Shown: positions 31,679 to 46,200 of the stretch, in pieces | Numbering within the stretch: position 1 is the stretch's first letter | Layout: the number at the start of each line of letters is the position of its first letter | Assembly: GCA_033977485.1 (NCBI GenBank) | Contig: CM066992.1 | Location: forward strand, 107,123,450-107,187,449 | Reading direction: 5' to 3' | Source: Hydrangea macrophylla | Lineage: Eukaryota > Streptophyta > Magnoliopsida > Cornales > Hydrangeaceae | DNA length: 64,000 bases | Program-made: the position numbers and the translations under genes | The notes under the pieces: model-generated | Told to the model about the DNA's origin: nothing | Database searches by the model: none | What the model saw: only the letters and a program-made list of their open reading frames with translations

Positions 31679-32595
31679 TCCAAAAAAAAAAAACAAAAAA
31701 ACCTCCATTTAACTATATTTTGTCGGAAAAGTGAAAATAGCTATTCTAGTTGGAAATGCTGGAATTTATTTCTGGTTTTATTAACCTGGGTTTTATTAAC
31801 GTGCTGTGGGTGTCAGCGGAGGTGTTGATAAATTTTTTTTTTTTTTGTTTGCTGAAAGAGGTGTTGATAAACTTGATAGTGTATGGAACACACTTGTGTA
31901 CAGTCAAACTGTGCTATACTAAGAACTGTAGCACTTGTGTACAGTACTAGTTTACAAACGATAGTACATGACGAAGGTTACGGAGAGGAAAGGAGCGTTC
32001 AACAGCAACACATGCGTGATGTGGTTGAGGGTATTTTTCTTATTCGGCAGTTTTGATTAGTTTTTATCGATCATCACTATATTTGTCCTTTATCTCTGCG
32101 TCTTCTTCTTCCTGTCTTGCCTGGACGTGCATTGCTGTTGGTTCTGTTCCGCCTTTCTTATTTTTATTTATTAGTTCTTCTGGATGTTTCAGGACCGAAT
32201 GTCAAATCAAAATTATCAAACGCATTATTGGAAAAAAGCCGAAAGGAAGAGGCGGCATTCCATCGTTGTTACAGAGAGAGATTGGGGGAGGTTCGAATTC
32301 TCATTTCTAGCACTTGTTTGAAATTGAATACTTAGTTGCTAATTTTCAATTTCAATAGAGAAAGAAATAGTTGATTGATGATTTCACTCGTAATCAGAAA
32401 AATAACTGCTGGGTTGGGTTGGGAGTCCTTTCCAAAAACAGTCCAGTGGTAGAGTGGAACTCCTTTGGAGTCTTGGACTCAGGACTGGCGGCCGTCTTCT
32501 TCAGAGTGAGCAGTTCTAGTCTCCAGTTTCGTCGTCCCCTTTGGATATTTTCTTCGCTGAAAACAAAATTCATGCCGGTCTTCATTTCATAACAA
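31679..32595 (+). promoter_or_regulatory. Presumed CESA promoter and 5' UTR region
   Basis: The region directly upstream of the CESA start codon. Seen in it: a duplicated word cacttgtgtacagt (31890 and 31932), a CT-rich stretch at about 32085-32115 typical of plant transcript leaders, and no competing gene. The exact start site and any 5' UTR intron cannot be fixed from the sequence. Confidence 0.4.
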
Positions 32596-33568
32596 ATGGA
32601 GGGCTATGCTGGCTTAGTCGCAGGATCTCACAACAGGAATGAGCTTGTTGTCATCCGCAGGGAAGGAGAATCTGCAGTAAGTAGTTTTTGTTTTCAATAT
32701 ATGTATATGTGTGAACTCAGCTCACTTTGTTGTTGCAGATTGGAGATTGGATATTGTTTGTTCTTTAATTTGGATGTACTCTGCAACATTTAATTAACAA
32801 GTATGAATTAGCGAGAGTAATTGATTGCCTGTGGGTGTTTTTTTTTTTTTTTTTGGTGTGAATGGGTTGGGTTGGGTTGCATTGCAGCCAAAGCCGGTGC
32901 AGCAGTTAAGTGGATTAACATGCCAAATATGTGGAGATGATGTGGGACTCACAGTGGATGGGGAGCTGTTTGTGGCGTGCAATGAGTGTGCATTCCCTAT
33001 CTGTAGGACTTGCTACCACTACGAGCGCAGCGAAGGCAGCCAGGTCTGCCCTCATTGCAAAACTAGGTTCAAACGTCTCAAGGGTACGATACGAACAGTT
33101 GTTATTATTGTTATTATTATTTTCAAAGCCTTGAACACGAATTATCTATCAAATATCAATTCATTATTGTCTTTTCCCCTCTGGGGTTATATTTGATTTG
33201 TATCTCCAATTAATGGTTCTGCTTAAGGTTGTGCGAGGGTTGCGGGCGATGAGGAAGAGGACGGCGTGGATGACCTCGAAAACGAGTTCAGTTTTGCACG
33301 GACCGGGAGCGATAAGCAGGATATGCAGTACATTGCCGAGTCCATGCTTCAGGGTCACATGAGCTATGGCCGTGCTGGGGATTTTCACATGCCTCATGTT
33401 GTCCATTCCCTGCCTCAAGTTCCTCTGCTAATCAATGGACTGATGGTACCTTCTGAATGTGACACGTCTGTGAATAATATGATCTATTCTTCTTCTTCTT
33501 CTTCTTCTTCCTCTCTCTGTTTGTTTGACTGCTGTCTTGCAGACTGGCTCCTCTTCTGTTTCCTTCTT

Positions 33569-33645
<77 letters not shown>

Positions 33646-34211
33646 GAGAGAGCTAGTTGGGAAGTCTTACCCCGCTCTGGTTTATGACTAAAGCGAGTGA
33701 TATCCATATCCTTGTGATTAAATAATCTGAATCATTGTTTGCAGGTTGACGATATTCCTCCTGAAGAGCATGCGTTAGTTCCTTCTTTCATGGGTAGTGG
33801 AGGAAAAAGAATCCATCCTCTTCCGTGCTCAGATCCTTGCCTTCCAGGTATTTGCTGAGTTTCTGTGTTTCCTTTTTGATGCCTTGCACTTTTGGCATTT
33901 GTTTGGTGCAGGATTTTCTTCTTTCTCTTGTTGAATTATTTTCTTTAAATGTGGTTCCCTTTAGTATGTAGGCTTCGTTGCCACTCTTTATCTGGTTCAA
34001 AGGCAAGAATCTAAACCTCAAAGTTCTTTTCTGTAGTTCAACCTAGATCCATGGATCCTTCAAAGGACTTGGCTGCTTATGGTTATGGCAGTGTCGCTTG
34101 GAAGGAGAGGCTGGAGAATTGGAAGCAGAAGCAAGAAAAGGTAGAATTGACGGGGAAAGAAAATGGTGGCAAAGACTGGGACGACAATGTTGATGGACCA
34201 GATCTACGTTT
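32596..34211 (+). CDS. CesA: CESA exons 1-5 block (N-terminus and zinc finger)
   Basis: Five compact exons with introns of 211, 144, 299 and 189 bp encode residues 1 to 258 (the last codon is split). The zinc finger, which mediates dimerisation of catalytic subunits, lies in exon 2. The acidic linker [15 protein letters not shown] is in exon 3 and the conserved [20 protein letters not shown] in exon 5. Exon 5 ends at TT before the donor GTAAGTACC. The next acceptor is 25.9 kb away. Confidence 0.95.
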
Positions 34212-37200
34212 GTAAGTACCAAAGAAAACTCTTGTGGCCTTATTTACTTTTAACCTTGGTATAGCTGGTTATTGGGGACCTTGCCAAAGAGTATCCATGT
34301 TATCCACTATTTGCTGATAAAGAAAATTTATCTATCTCGTCAACAATCATGCTTTTAAAACTCTATAAAGTTGAATTTTAATTTAGAATAAAACTAGTTG
34401 GTTATTTATACCGTATAGTAACTTCATTTTTGTTTATTTGTCATTTCCAGCTAACATTGTAAAAGCTCGATTAGGTTACAAAAATGCTGATGGGGCACTC
34501 CTTCCGAGGTTACATATTGTACAGGTCCATGGTGGAAAAACACTTGTGTGCCTATTCAGAGCAGTGCTCACATGCATATGCATATATGTATGACGTAATA
34601 ACTTATCAACAATGGAAGCCCATTAAATTTAGAAAGCAATGGTAAAAATGTTTTAAGCAACTAAGCAAGCAAGCTGTAATAGTCTATAAGGTTGCTCCTT
34701 AACTGCCTAGCATTATCTGCGATAAAGCATGGGTCCTTTACACTTACATTTGGCCTGGTCAGCACTTGTCATTGCACGCAACCTATTCACATGTGTCCGC
34801 GTTATTAATTAGATTTTAAGTCTACTATCATTCCCAGCCTTCATTTTCCCCATATGGAATTTTGTTGCAGATAGGAAAACAGTGAATTCTAATATATTCC
34901 ATGATTGTTGTCATTATAGTTATTGCACTGTTATAGATGATACTGATTTCGTAAATAATCTAGTTAGTAGCCCCTTTCCTTCGGGGGTTATATCATTATG
35001 ATATGCTTTCGTGAGTTGATCAATGCCATAATTATCTCTCTTTTTCTCACTGATCCTTGTTCTTAGTTATTCGAGGAAGAAACTATCCTTTCACTGTCAA
35101 TCTCTTTACCCTGAACCAATTGAATTTTTTCAATAAAGTTGTGTCATTTTAATTAAACCTCTGACTACGTATTTCGATTATAGGCCTATAGTATGTCTTG
35201 TACATTTGATACTATTGGATTGTCCCATATTGCCCGGGCATAGCCCCCGGCCCCCCATTTGTGCTTCTTATAAGACTGGGTAATCCTTCCAGGCATCTTT
35301 TGAGGGTGAATCAGGCCCATTGGTCTTTCTATTTGGTATCAAAGTTGAGTTGGGCTCCCTCCCCTTGTTGGGCTTTTCCTGTTGATGTATTCCAGGGGGT
35401 GTATTGGATTGTCCCACATCGCCCGGGCATAGCCCCCGTCTGTGCTTCTAAAAGGACTAGGTAATCCTCCCCTCATAAGGCGTCTTTTGAGTGAGTCAGG
35501 CCCATTGGTCTGTCTGTTGAACCACATAAAGTAGTACAACCTTAAAGCCCACATTATTATTATATTATAATAGATAATGAATAGAGAAATTGCTAGGAGA
35601 GAGAAGAATATATGGCGGGGACTATGAAGGATGAGAGTCCTCCAATGCACATAGAAAAGCTAAAAACAAGAGCAATAAATACAAAGAAATAGGGCACATA
35701 AATCTCCTTCCTACAAGCATTCACGAAAGATTGAAAACATGAAGTAATTCCTCTCTTGGCAAGAGAATATCATCTTTCATTGGCTTATATTTGGATCCTA
35801 TACCCTCTGGAGAGAATCACATAAGTTTAGGATCCACCTCCCAAGTTAAATACATCACAACCAAGCAATGGACCGTGATCTCATATAAGCTCTACAACAT
35901 TCGAGCCCTCAATGTGCAATAAAATAAATTATGCACAAAGCTCCCCTTAGGCCTTCCAGCAATGCATGAACCTTTGCATCAATAACAAAACTAGCAACAA
36001 CTAAGATACCATAGACCAAAGGCTGGTCGCGACAAATTTGGGGCCCTTAGCAAACATTTAAAGACAAGGCATTGAACAAGGTCAGCTTGGAAACACACAT
36101 GGGTTTGGGGCCAATGGCCCAATGCAAATTTTTTTGGGTCTATTTACATATTTGCGAGTAGAATTTTCAGCGTCACAAAGATTATAGTTCTTCTCTGTGA
36201 GTTTTTTTGGTCGTTTTGAGAGTTGAGAGGCTCAGTGTATGTAATCCTTATTGTATATAGTGAATTTTGATCTTCTTTTCCCCCAATTTTGCTCACTTCT
36301 TTTGTTTGGTCCCCCCCCTCCCGACCACTATTTATAATTTGTAAAGATTGAAATGATATAAAACAATTTGGATAAACTGTGAAGTGAGAAGAAAAGTGTG
36401 GCCAAATATTTAAGGTTGACTGGATTACAATGGGTCAATACTTTACATGGAATAAATTTTCAATATTTGGGTGGGCTTAATTGTTGAGTGTTATGTTAAC
36501 TTTAGTTCTATTGTATTTTATTTTTATTATTTATCTTTAGTCAGGGGTCTTTGTGTAATTATTGTTTTCTTCTATATGAATATAAGAGAGGGTCTCACTA
36601 ATGTGAACCCTAAGCTTTCTGAAAAACTCAACATGGTATCAGAGCTACCCTAATAGGGGACTTGATCCTCCCACCACCATAGCCACAACCCACAAACATA
36701 CCTCAGCACTATTCATCGTACTGTTCACGTCACTGTTCATCGGCACTGTTCACGGCACTGTTCATCGCAACTATTCACAGCACTGTTCACGTACTGTTCA
36801 TCGCTACTATTCACAGCACTGTTCATCGGCACTGTTCATCGCCACTATTCACAGCACTGTTCATGTTACTGTTCATCGCTACTATTCACAGCACTGTTCA
36901 CGTTACTGTTCATCGCTACTCTTCATCGTTAGTGTTCAAGTTTTCTAAACCCTAGGGTGGACTCACCATAATTGGGCTATTCTGATCGCAATCCGTTTTT
37001 CTTCTTCTTCTTCGGTCCGTCTTCGGACCCTATGACTTGTCCATAGATTGGGCAATCGCACCCGATTGGTGCTTATAATTTCTAGGCTGCCTTGATTCCA
37101 TTCATTGTTTCTTGTTGTTTGAGTGTCCCTCTTTAGCATGTCGAAAGACAGTGTGACACAAAAAGATGCCATTGGTACAAGTTCTCCTGCAGGTAATGAG

Positions 37201-40200
37201 AGACTCATTACCGAGAACCCTGGGTCCAAGATCACCACAGTGTTACTTAATGGTGAGAATTATTTGTCATGGTCTCAGTCGGCTACATTTTGGCTTAAAA
37301 GTAGGTCAAAGTTTGGTTATGTGAATGGAACAATCAAGGTGCCTAGTCCTGAAGATCCTACTTATGCAAAGTGGGAGGTTGACAATTTTTTGGTAATGAG
37401 CTGGTTGACTCACTCTATGGAGCCAGAGATTGCAGATGGATTTTTTGGGATGGAGACTGCCCAAGACATCTGGGATACTCTTGCTGAGACTTATTCTCGC
37501 AAGGGAAATGTTGCCCAGATTTATGAGTTGAGACGAACTGTTGAAGCCGAAGTCCAAGGAGATCGTTCCACTTTGCAATATTTTACTGCTTTAGGTTCCC
37601 TTTGGAAGAGGATTGATCATCTGATAACTCATCATCCAGTTTGTCCAGTTGATGCGGCTAGCTTCAAAACATATATTGAAAGTGAGAGAATTTTCAAGTT
37701 TCTTGCTGGTCTTAATCCAGAGTTCGATCCAGTGAGGAGCCGGGTACTTGGTATGGAACCGTTGCCATCACTTCGGGAAGCATTTGCCTATGTTCAGAAT
37801 GAAGAAAGTCGTCGCTCCGCTATGCTTCCACAGTCATCTACCGACAGATCTGCTTTGGTTTCTGCTAGTCATCGAGGGGGTAAGCCTTCAAATCAGCGTA
37901 AGGATTCTGGCTATGAGGTGAGTGATGAAAAGGATAAACTTTGGTGTGACCATTGCAACCGTCCTCGACATACCCGCGAGACTTGTTGGAGCCTTCACGG
38001 ACGCCCTCCTATGTCAAAAGGGCGGGGTGGTGGCCGTAGTGGTGGTCGTGGTAGTGGTGGTCGTGGTGGACGAGGTAGTGGTGGACCACGAGCTCACTTG
38101 ACCACACGATCAGAGTCTGCTTATCAGGAAGACTTCTCAGCTCCTACTCCCTCGTCTGTGCCAGGCAGCATCAGTAGTACAGATATTGAGACATTGCGGC
38201 GCATAATGACACAGTTAGACACCTCCACTAGTGCCTCCACTTCTTTTGCCCAAAAAGGTAATTATGCTAATTTTTCAAGTGCTTTGCATGCTAATTCTCC
38301 GCAACCATGGATCATTGACTCTGGAGCTTCCGATCATATGACCGGTCTTCCAAGTATTTTTTCCACTTATAATCCATGTTCAGGGAAAGATAAGGTTAAA
38401 ACTGCAGATGGAAACTTGTCTTCTATTTCTGGTAAAGGTGTCATTAATGTTTCTAATTCACTTGCTTTAACTTCGGTTCTTCATGTTCCTAATTTTTCGA
38501 CTAATCTTCTTTCAATTAGTCGTTTAACTCATGATTTGAACTGTTGTGTAACTTTCTTTCCATCTTACTGTGTCTTTCAGGACCTCTCCACGAAGAAGGT
38601 GATTGGCAGTGGTAGAAAGAAGGATGGTCTCTATCTGTTGTTGCCTGATGGAGTTGAAAATGAGAGATTGACGAGTACTGCTCATACTTCACAGAGAGAA
38701 AATATTCCTCAAGATTTGTGGCTGTGGCATAAAAGATTAGGACATCCTTCCTTCTATTTGCTTCGTTATTTATTTCCTTCCTTAGTTTCCAATAATTGTG
38801 TTTCTGAGATTTCTTGTGAGGCTTGTCAACTCGGAAAACACCACCGTGCAACTTTTAATTCAAGTATCAATAAAAGTACTATTCCTTTTGCACTTATTCA
38901 TACTGATGTTTGGGGCCCATCTCATATTACTACTTTGAATGGCTATAGATGGTTTGTAACTTTTATTGATGACTACACTCGCACAACTTGGGTATATTTG
39001 ATGAAAGAAAAGAGTGATGTTTTTTCTATTTTTAAATCTTTTCATAAGATGATATGTACCCAATTCAGTACGGTTATTAAAATTGTTCGGTCTGACAAGG
39101 GGGGTGAATATATCTACAGTGGTCTCACTCGCTATTTTTCTGAACACGGCATGATACATCAAACGTCATGCATCAATACTCCACAACAAAACGGAGTTGC
39201 TGAAAGAAAGAACCGTCACTTGTTAGAGTCTGCTAGGTCTATGTTGTTCTCTATGGAGATCCCTAAGTCCTATTGGGGGGAGGCAGTCTTGACTGCTACC
39301 TACCTCATCAATCGTTTACCTACTCGTGTGCTTGGTAAGAAAGCTCCTGTAGAACTTCTTACCAATCCTTCTTCACTCTTTCCTATTCCTCCTAAAGTAT
39401 TTGGTTGTGTCTGCTTCGTTCACAATCACTCTCCTTCCAGACGGAAATTGGACCCTCGTTCTCTTAAATGTGTCTTTGTGGGATATTCTCCTACACAAAA
39501 AGGGTACAAGTGTTATCATCCCCCTTCTCGTAAGTGGTTCGTGTCTATGGATGTTACTTTTGATGAAAATTTGTCTTACTTCCAGCCCTCTCTTCAGGGG
39601 GAGAAACAGTTAGGTGAAGAGAAGTCTGTAGAAACGGTGCCATTTATTGTAGGAGGAGAGGAGGAAGGCAGAAAAGGAGAGGAAAATAGGAGTGAAGAAA
39701 AAATAGAAGAAAAAGAAAGTAAAAAAATAGATGAAGAAATAGAAGTTGAGAGTGAAAAAAGGAGAGGAGATGAAAGTGCAGAGGATAAAAGGAAGGAGTT
39801 GTTGACCTATTCAAAAAATAAAGGCAGAAGGATTTTTGGGGCAACAGATGAGAGGACCGTTTCTCCAATACCACTGCAATTGACTTCTTCGAGTGATGAA
39901 GGTCCAGGTATTTCTACTCCTCCTAACTCCTCTAGTCCTATTTCTGTTTCTTCCTCTAAAAATGAGTTGGATATTCCTATTGCTCTTCGCAAGGGCACTA
40001 GAGAATGCACCAAACATCCTCTTTCTAAGTTTGTTTCGTACTCTCGATTGTCTCCGTCTTATAAAGCTTTTGTGTCCAAACTCGACTCTGTTTCTATCCC
40101 TAATCATGTACAGGAAGCTCTCACTAATCCTAAGTGGAAATCAGCCATGGTTGAAGAGATGAAAGCGCTTCGCAAAAATGGCACTTGGGAGTTAACTGAG

Positions 40201-43200
40201 TTACCCCGTGGGAAAAAGACAGTTGGGTGCAAGTGGGTATTCACTGTGAAACACAACGCAGATGGGACTATAGAAAGATACAAAGCCAGGTTGGTAGCCA
40301 AGGGCTTTACTCAGACCTATGGGGTGGACTACCAGGAGACATTTGCTCCGGTTGCAAAGATGAACTCCATCAGAATCTTGTTGTCTCTAGCAGCAAATTG
40401 GGAATGGCCCTTGCATCAGTTTGATGTGAAGAATGCATTCCTGCATGGGGATTTAGAAGAAGAGGTCTATATGGACATACCCCCTGGATTCGAGGATAAT
40501 AAGACTAGAGGAAGAGTGTGTCGCCTCAGGAAGTCTTTATATGGCCTCAAACAATCTCCCAGAGCTTGGTTTGATAGGTTCTCGCAAGCTATGATCAGAT
40601 ATGGTTTTAGACAGAGCCAAGGTGATCATACCCTCTTTGTTAAGCACTCGTCACAGGGTAAGGTAACAGCATTGATTGTCTATGTAGATGATATTGTCCT
40701 TACAGGTGATGATTTTGAGGAGATGAAGCTACTAAAATCATATCTGGCTACGGAATTTGAGATCAAAGATTTGGGAAGTTTGAAGTACTTCTTGGGAATC
40801 GAGGTAGCTCGATCCAAGGGTGGAATTTTCATATCTCAACGGAAGTATGTTTTGGACCTACTCAAGGAGACGGGCATGCTAGGGAGTAAGGCCGTGGATA
40901 CTCCAATGGATCCCAACGTAAAACTTGGGGATGATTCTGGTGGAGAACCTGTTGATAAGGGGAGGTACCAGAGATTGGTAGGTAAATTAATTTATTTGGC
41001 TCATACGAGACCTGACATTGCTTTTGCAGTCAGCGTAGTGAGTCAGTTCATGCATAATCCCAAACAACCCCATCTAGATGCTGTGTTTAGGGTCTTGAGG
41101 TACCTGAAGTCAGCACCAGGGAAAGGTTTATGCTTTGCTAAACATGGTCATATGTTAGTAGAGGCCTATACCGATGCAGATTGGGCCGGATCTATTACTG
41201 ATAGGAGATCGACCACAGGTTATTGCTCGTTTGTTGGAGGCAATCTGGTGACTTGGAGGAGCAAGAAGCAGTCAGTAGTAGCCAGATCTAGCGCCGAGGC
41301 AGAATTTAGGGCCATGGCTCTAGGGGTATGTGAGCTGTTGTGGATTCAAATTGTGTTATCAGATCTTGGTTTCAGACAGAAAGACTCAATGAAGTTGTAT
41401 TGTGATAATAAGTCGGCCATTAGTATTGCACACAATCCGGTTCAGCATGACCGGACAAAGCATGTGGAGATTGATAGGCATTTTATCAAGGAGAAGCTAA
41501 CTAATGGGAGTATATGTACACCTTTTGTGAAATCAAGGGAGCAGCTAGCTGATATTCTTACAAAAGGCCTTGCAAGTCGACCGTTTCAGTTCATTCTAAG
41601 CAAGCTGGGCATGAGAGATATCTTCGCACCAGCTTGAGGGGGAGTGTTGAGTGTTATGTTAACTTTAGTTCTATTGTATTTTATTTTTATTATTTATCTT
41701 TAGTCAGGGGTCTTTGTGTAATTATTGTTTTCTTCTATATGAATATAAGAGAGGGTCTCACTAATGTGAACCCTAAGCTTTCTGAAAAACTCAACATTAA
41801 TTACAATTGGACCAACATATTACATATGGAACTTCTATTTTGGGCCCAACTCAATATTAGGAGCCCCGAGCAGTCTCCTCTCCGGTCTGACCAGAATTAT
41901 AGTCACATCATGATTTTTTAAGATGCCCGTAATACGTAAAGTCCTGGATGCCAAGTGAACGCCTCTCAAAATTTTATTGTGAGGGATCCATATAATTGTA
42001 GTTTTGAGGAGTCCTCTTATGTCATGGTACCCAAAACATAGTTGTATAGTGGCACAGACCCATAAGATTTTAGGTCGCCTCCCTTCTTGTGCCACAAAAG
42101 GTCATCCTAGAAACGATTGAATATCTAGAGGAGGATGCATATTTAAGTACGTAATAGCTTTTATCCTATGACGTGGGCTCATGCTGTTCTTCAATTTTCA
42201 ATTGCAAACTTGCTTTTATTATGTAATGGCAAGAGCATGTTGACGCCGAACACGAAGATTAATGCAAAAATGTAACGACCTCTTGGAGTCCACCAAGACC
42301 AAAGCTAGTAAAAGCAGTAATAATTTTTATTTCATCATCAAAAGTGTTCATAACAATATTTTGCCACCTTATTTATAGAAGAAGATAAACAAAACCTTAA
42401 AGAGATAAAAAAAGGAAATAAAATTATAATATAAGGAAAACATAAAATCCATGAACTTGGGTCTTGGGGTCTTAGCCCGGCTCAACAAAAGTCATCTAGC
42501 CACAAAGCAACTGGGTGGACAGCCTTCTTGTGACGTCGACTGTAAACTTTGTGAACATGGCTCTGGTGTCCGCACCAACTCTCCTGGGGTTAGAAAAACT
42601 TGACATGTCGAGGGCTTCACTGGTCGGCTCTGGTAGTACTCCAATAGATCTGGTTCAAGCTGCTGTAGCTCCTCGCGAGTAATCCATGTACAGTCTGAGT
42701 CAGGACGGCCGCGCCAGTGAACTAGAAAATGGTGAACTCCGCCGTCCTTTGTGGACAAAATCTACTCATCTAAAATAGCATCAATTTGTTCTTTTTGTGC
42801 CAGTGAGACGGGTAAGGGAACTGGAACGGGAACGGGAACGGGGTCAGGGACATGGTGTTAAGTTTGATAACAGAGATTAATCAAAAGCCTAGGGTTGACT
42901 AATGAGTCACATCCTTATATATTATTCAGAAATATAAAGAAAAAATAATTACAAACAAGTCCCTTTTAACTCTAATAATATAAAAACTACATGATATATC
43001 TAACACTCCCCCTCAAGCTGGTGTAAAGATATCTCTCAATCCCAGCTTGTTAAGCATAGCATGAGATTGTCTAGCCCCAACTCCTTTAGTAAGAATATCA
43101 GCAAGTTGGTCACTACTCTTCACAATTGGTGTGCAAATTGTTCCATTGTTGAGATTCTCTTTAATGAAATTCATGTCAATCTCAATATGTTTAGTCCTGT

Positions 43201-46200
43201 CATGTTGGACTGGGTTATGAGCAATACTGATTATAAATTTACTTTCACAATACAACTTCATTGAATCCTCATGACCGATCTTCAAATCTTTCAATAGCAA
43301 TTTTATCCATAGGAGTTCACACACACCTTGAGCCATTGCTCTAAATTCAACTTCTGCACTAGACCTTGCCACAACACTCTGTTTCTTACTTCTCCAAGTA
43401 ACAAGGTTACCGCCCACATATGTGCAATACCCTAAAGTAGACCTTCTATCTGCAGCGTCTGTATATGCTTCTATTCTGAGATGATCATGCTTACCCTAAA
43501 ACAAGCCCTTACCCAGAGCAGACTTAAGATATCTAAATATCCTGTAAACTGCATCCATATGTGTCTCATAAGGGGCATGCATGAATTGGCTTACTACACT
43601 TAAAGCAAATGTAATATCCGGACGAGTATGAGAAAGATAGATAAGCTTCCCTACAAGTCTATGATATCTTCCCCTGTCTACCATTTTTCTACTTTTGTCA
43701 TCACTCAATTTCTGGTTAGGCTCCACAGGTGTATCACATGCTCTACTTCCAAGCATCCCGGTTTCACTCAAGAGATCCAGGACATACTTTCTTTGAGAGA
43801 TAAAGATTCCATGCTTGGACCTAGCTACTTCAACTCCCAAAAAGTACTTAAGCTTCCCTAGATCTTTTATTTCAAACTCCCTTGCTATGTACTCCTTTAG
43901 TCGCTGCATTTCCTCCTAGTCATCACCTGTGAGGACAATGTTATCCACTTACACAATAAGTGCAGTAGTCTTACCTTGCAGGCTTGCACAGAATGCTTAA
44001 TGAACAAGGTATGATCATCTTGGCTTTGTTTAAACCCGTATCTACACATAGTGTGTGCAAATCTTTCAAACCACACCCCAGGAGACTGCTTGAGGCTATA
44101 CAGTGACTTCCTGAGTCTACATACGTTACCTTCTGTCTTCGGGCTCTCAAATCCGGGAGGGATATCCATGTACACCTCTTCTTCCAAATTTCCATGTAAG
44201 AACGCGTCCTTCACATCAAATTGGTGTAATGTCCAATCACAGTTGGCTGCAAGAGATAAAAAGACCCTGATAGAGCTCATCTTAGCCACTGGAGCAAATG
44301 TACACCTAACAACTCTTTTTGTTTAGGGTTTACTTGCTCTATCTCTCCTTTAGATAATTCATTCTGCCTAGGAGTTACAGTTTCTTCTTCCTCCACTTTC
44401 TCCTCACTCTCTGTTTCTTCCAGCTGAGATTCCTTTATAGGGATTAACATAGGAATTTTAGTTAAGACTGATCCCAGAACCCCTTCATGACTAGTCTTCC
44501 CCTGAAGTGGTATGCTGGGATTCGCAAAGAACGGCACAGATTCTTGGAATGTGCCATCCATAGAGACATACCATTTTCGATTATCAGGATTATAACACTT
44601 GTATCCCTTTTGAGTAAGAGAGTATCCTAGAAAAATACATTTAATGGCTTTAGGATCGAGTTTTCCCCTTGTAGGGGAGTGGTTGTGGACAAAACACACA
44701 CAACCAAAGACACGAGAAGGAATAGACAAACTGGAAGAAGGAAGAGGTAGAAGATCAATAGGAGCTCTTTTTTCAAGTACATGGGTAGGAAGACGATTAG
44801 TAAGGTAAGCCGCTGTTAAGATGACGTCACCCCAATATGGTTTGGGAGCATTAGCAGTGAACATCAAAGAACGGGCAACATCTAGCAAATGACGGTTCTT
44901 ACACTCCACAACTCCATTTTGTTGCGGAGTATCAGTACAAGAGGTCTGATGAAGAATGCCCTTCGAAGTAAAAAAATTCACCTAGACCCGAGTCAATATA
45001 CTCACCCCCTTGATCGGAACGTAAAATTTTTATACCTGTCCCAAATTGAGTTAAAATCATTGCATAGAAAGATTTGAAGATAGAAAACACTTCACTATTT
45101 TTTTTCATCAAATAAAGCCATGTAGTGCGGGAATAATCATCAACAAAAATAACAAACCAACGGTGACCTTTAAGAGAATTAATATGAGAAGGACTCCACA
45201 CATCGGAATGAACTAAGGTAAAAGATGTTCGATGGTGTTTCCCAAGTTCACAAGGTTCACAAAAAACCTCAGAAACAAGTTTATTGACTAAAGAAGGAAA
45301 CATATGCTTAAGTAAATGCAAAGACGGATGTCCTAATCTCCTATGTAATAACCAAATGTCTTCAGACTTATTCTCAAAAACTGATGTGTGATGAGCTTCC
45401 TTGCTTCCTGCATCCAGATGGCGAAGGCCATTCTCCTCTCTACCACTGCCAATCGTCCTCCTTGTGGTAATGTCTTGGAAGACACAATGAAAAGGGAAAA
45501 AAGTTAAACTGCAATTCAAATCACGAGTTATACGACTAATAGATAAAAGATTAGAAGTAAAACTAGGAACACGTAGGACCGATGACAGAGGTAATGAGGG
45601 AGTGGCATGAATGACACCCTTCCCTGTAACAGAAGAAAAAGTGCCATCTGTAATGTGAACTGTTTTGACCTGAATGAGGAGTATATAAAAAAACAAATCG
45701 GAAGAGCTTGACATATGATCTGAAGCACTCGAGTCAATAATCCAAGGAAAAGACAAATAGGATAAACATGCTATTGCAGAAGTGACTAAGTTACCTGTTT
45801 CACTGTTTGTGCAAATGAAGAGGAAACACCTGTAGGCGTAGATGCAGAGGCAGAAGCAGCAGAAGTACGGCAAGTCATCAGGCTCCGGAGAGCCTCCTCC
45901 ACCTCAGATAGTGAACATAGGTGAAGAAGCAGCAGGAAGAGACTGATCAATCGGAGCGGGAGCTCTAGGATCGACTACTGAAGTATGATGGGCATGAGCA
46001 TTGCGGCTATTAAACCGTCCCCACGACCTGTAGAAGAGCCAGAGCGACCCGGCGACCCCTTTGGGGGATAACCATGAAGCTTATAGCAAGTCTCCCTGGT
46101 GTGAAATTTGGTATTGCAATGATCACAAAACTGCTTAGATTTATCGGAAGAACCAGACTCACTCACATTATCTCGACCACAGTTACCATCCTTGTGAGGA

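Larger units (their letters stand above)
36482..41796 (+). mobile_element. Intact Ty1/copia in CESA intron 5, sense orientation
   Basis: A 5315-bp element with 152-bp LTRs (36482-36633 and 41645-41796) that I read as identical. It has TG...CA ends and a target duplication ttaat (36477-36481 and 41797-41801). The primer site tggtatcagagc is at 36634-36645, a purine tract ttgagggggag precedes the 3' LTR, and one uninterrupted 1504-codon polyprotein frame is present. Identical LTRs mean a very recent insertion. Its own TATA-like sequence (tctatatgaatataag) lies in the LTR. Confidence 0.96.

Noticed and set aside
33266..33691. Open frame continuing from CESA exon 3 through the TC/AC microsatellite
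   Set aside because: A GT donor at 33446 and the conserved CESA sequence resuming at 33745 ([12 protein letters not shown]) show this is an intron read-through.
36311..36325. C-rich run as a G-quadruplex or origin signal
   Set aside because: There is a single run without the repeated tracts needed.
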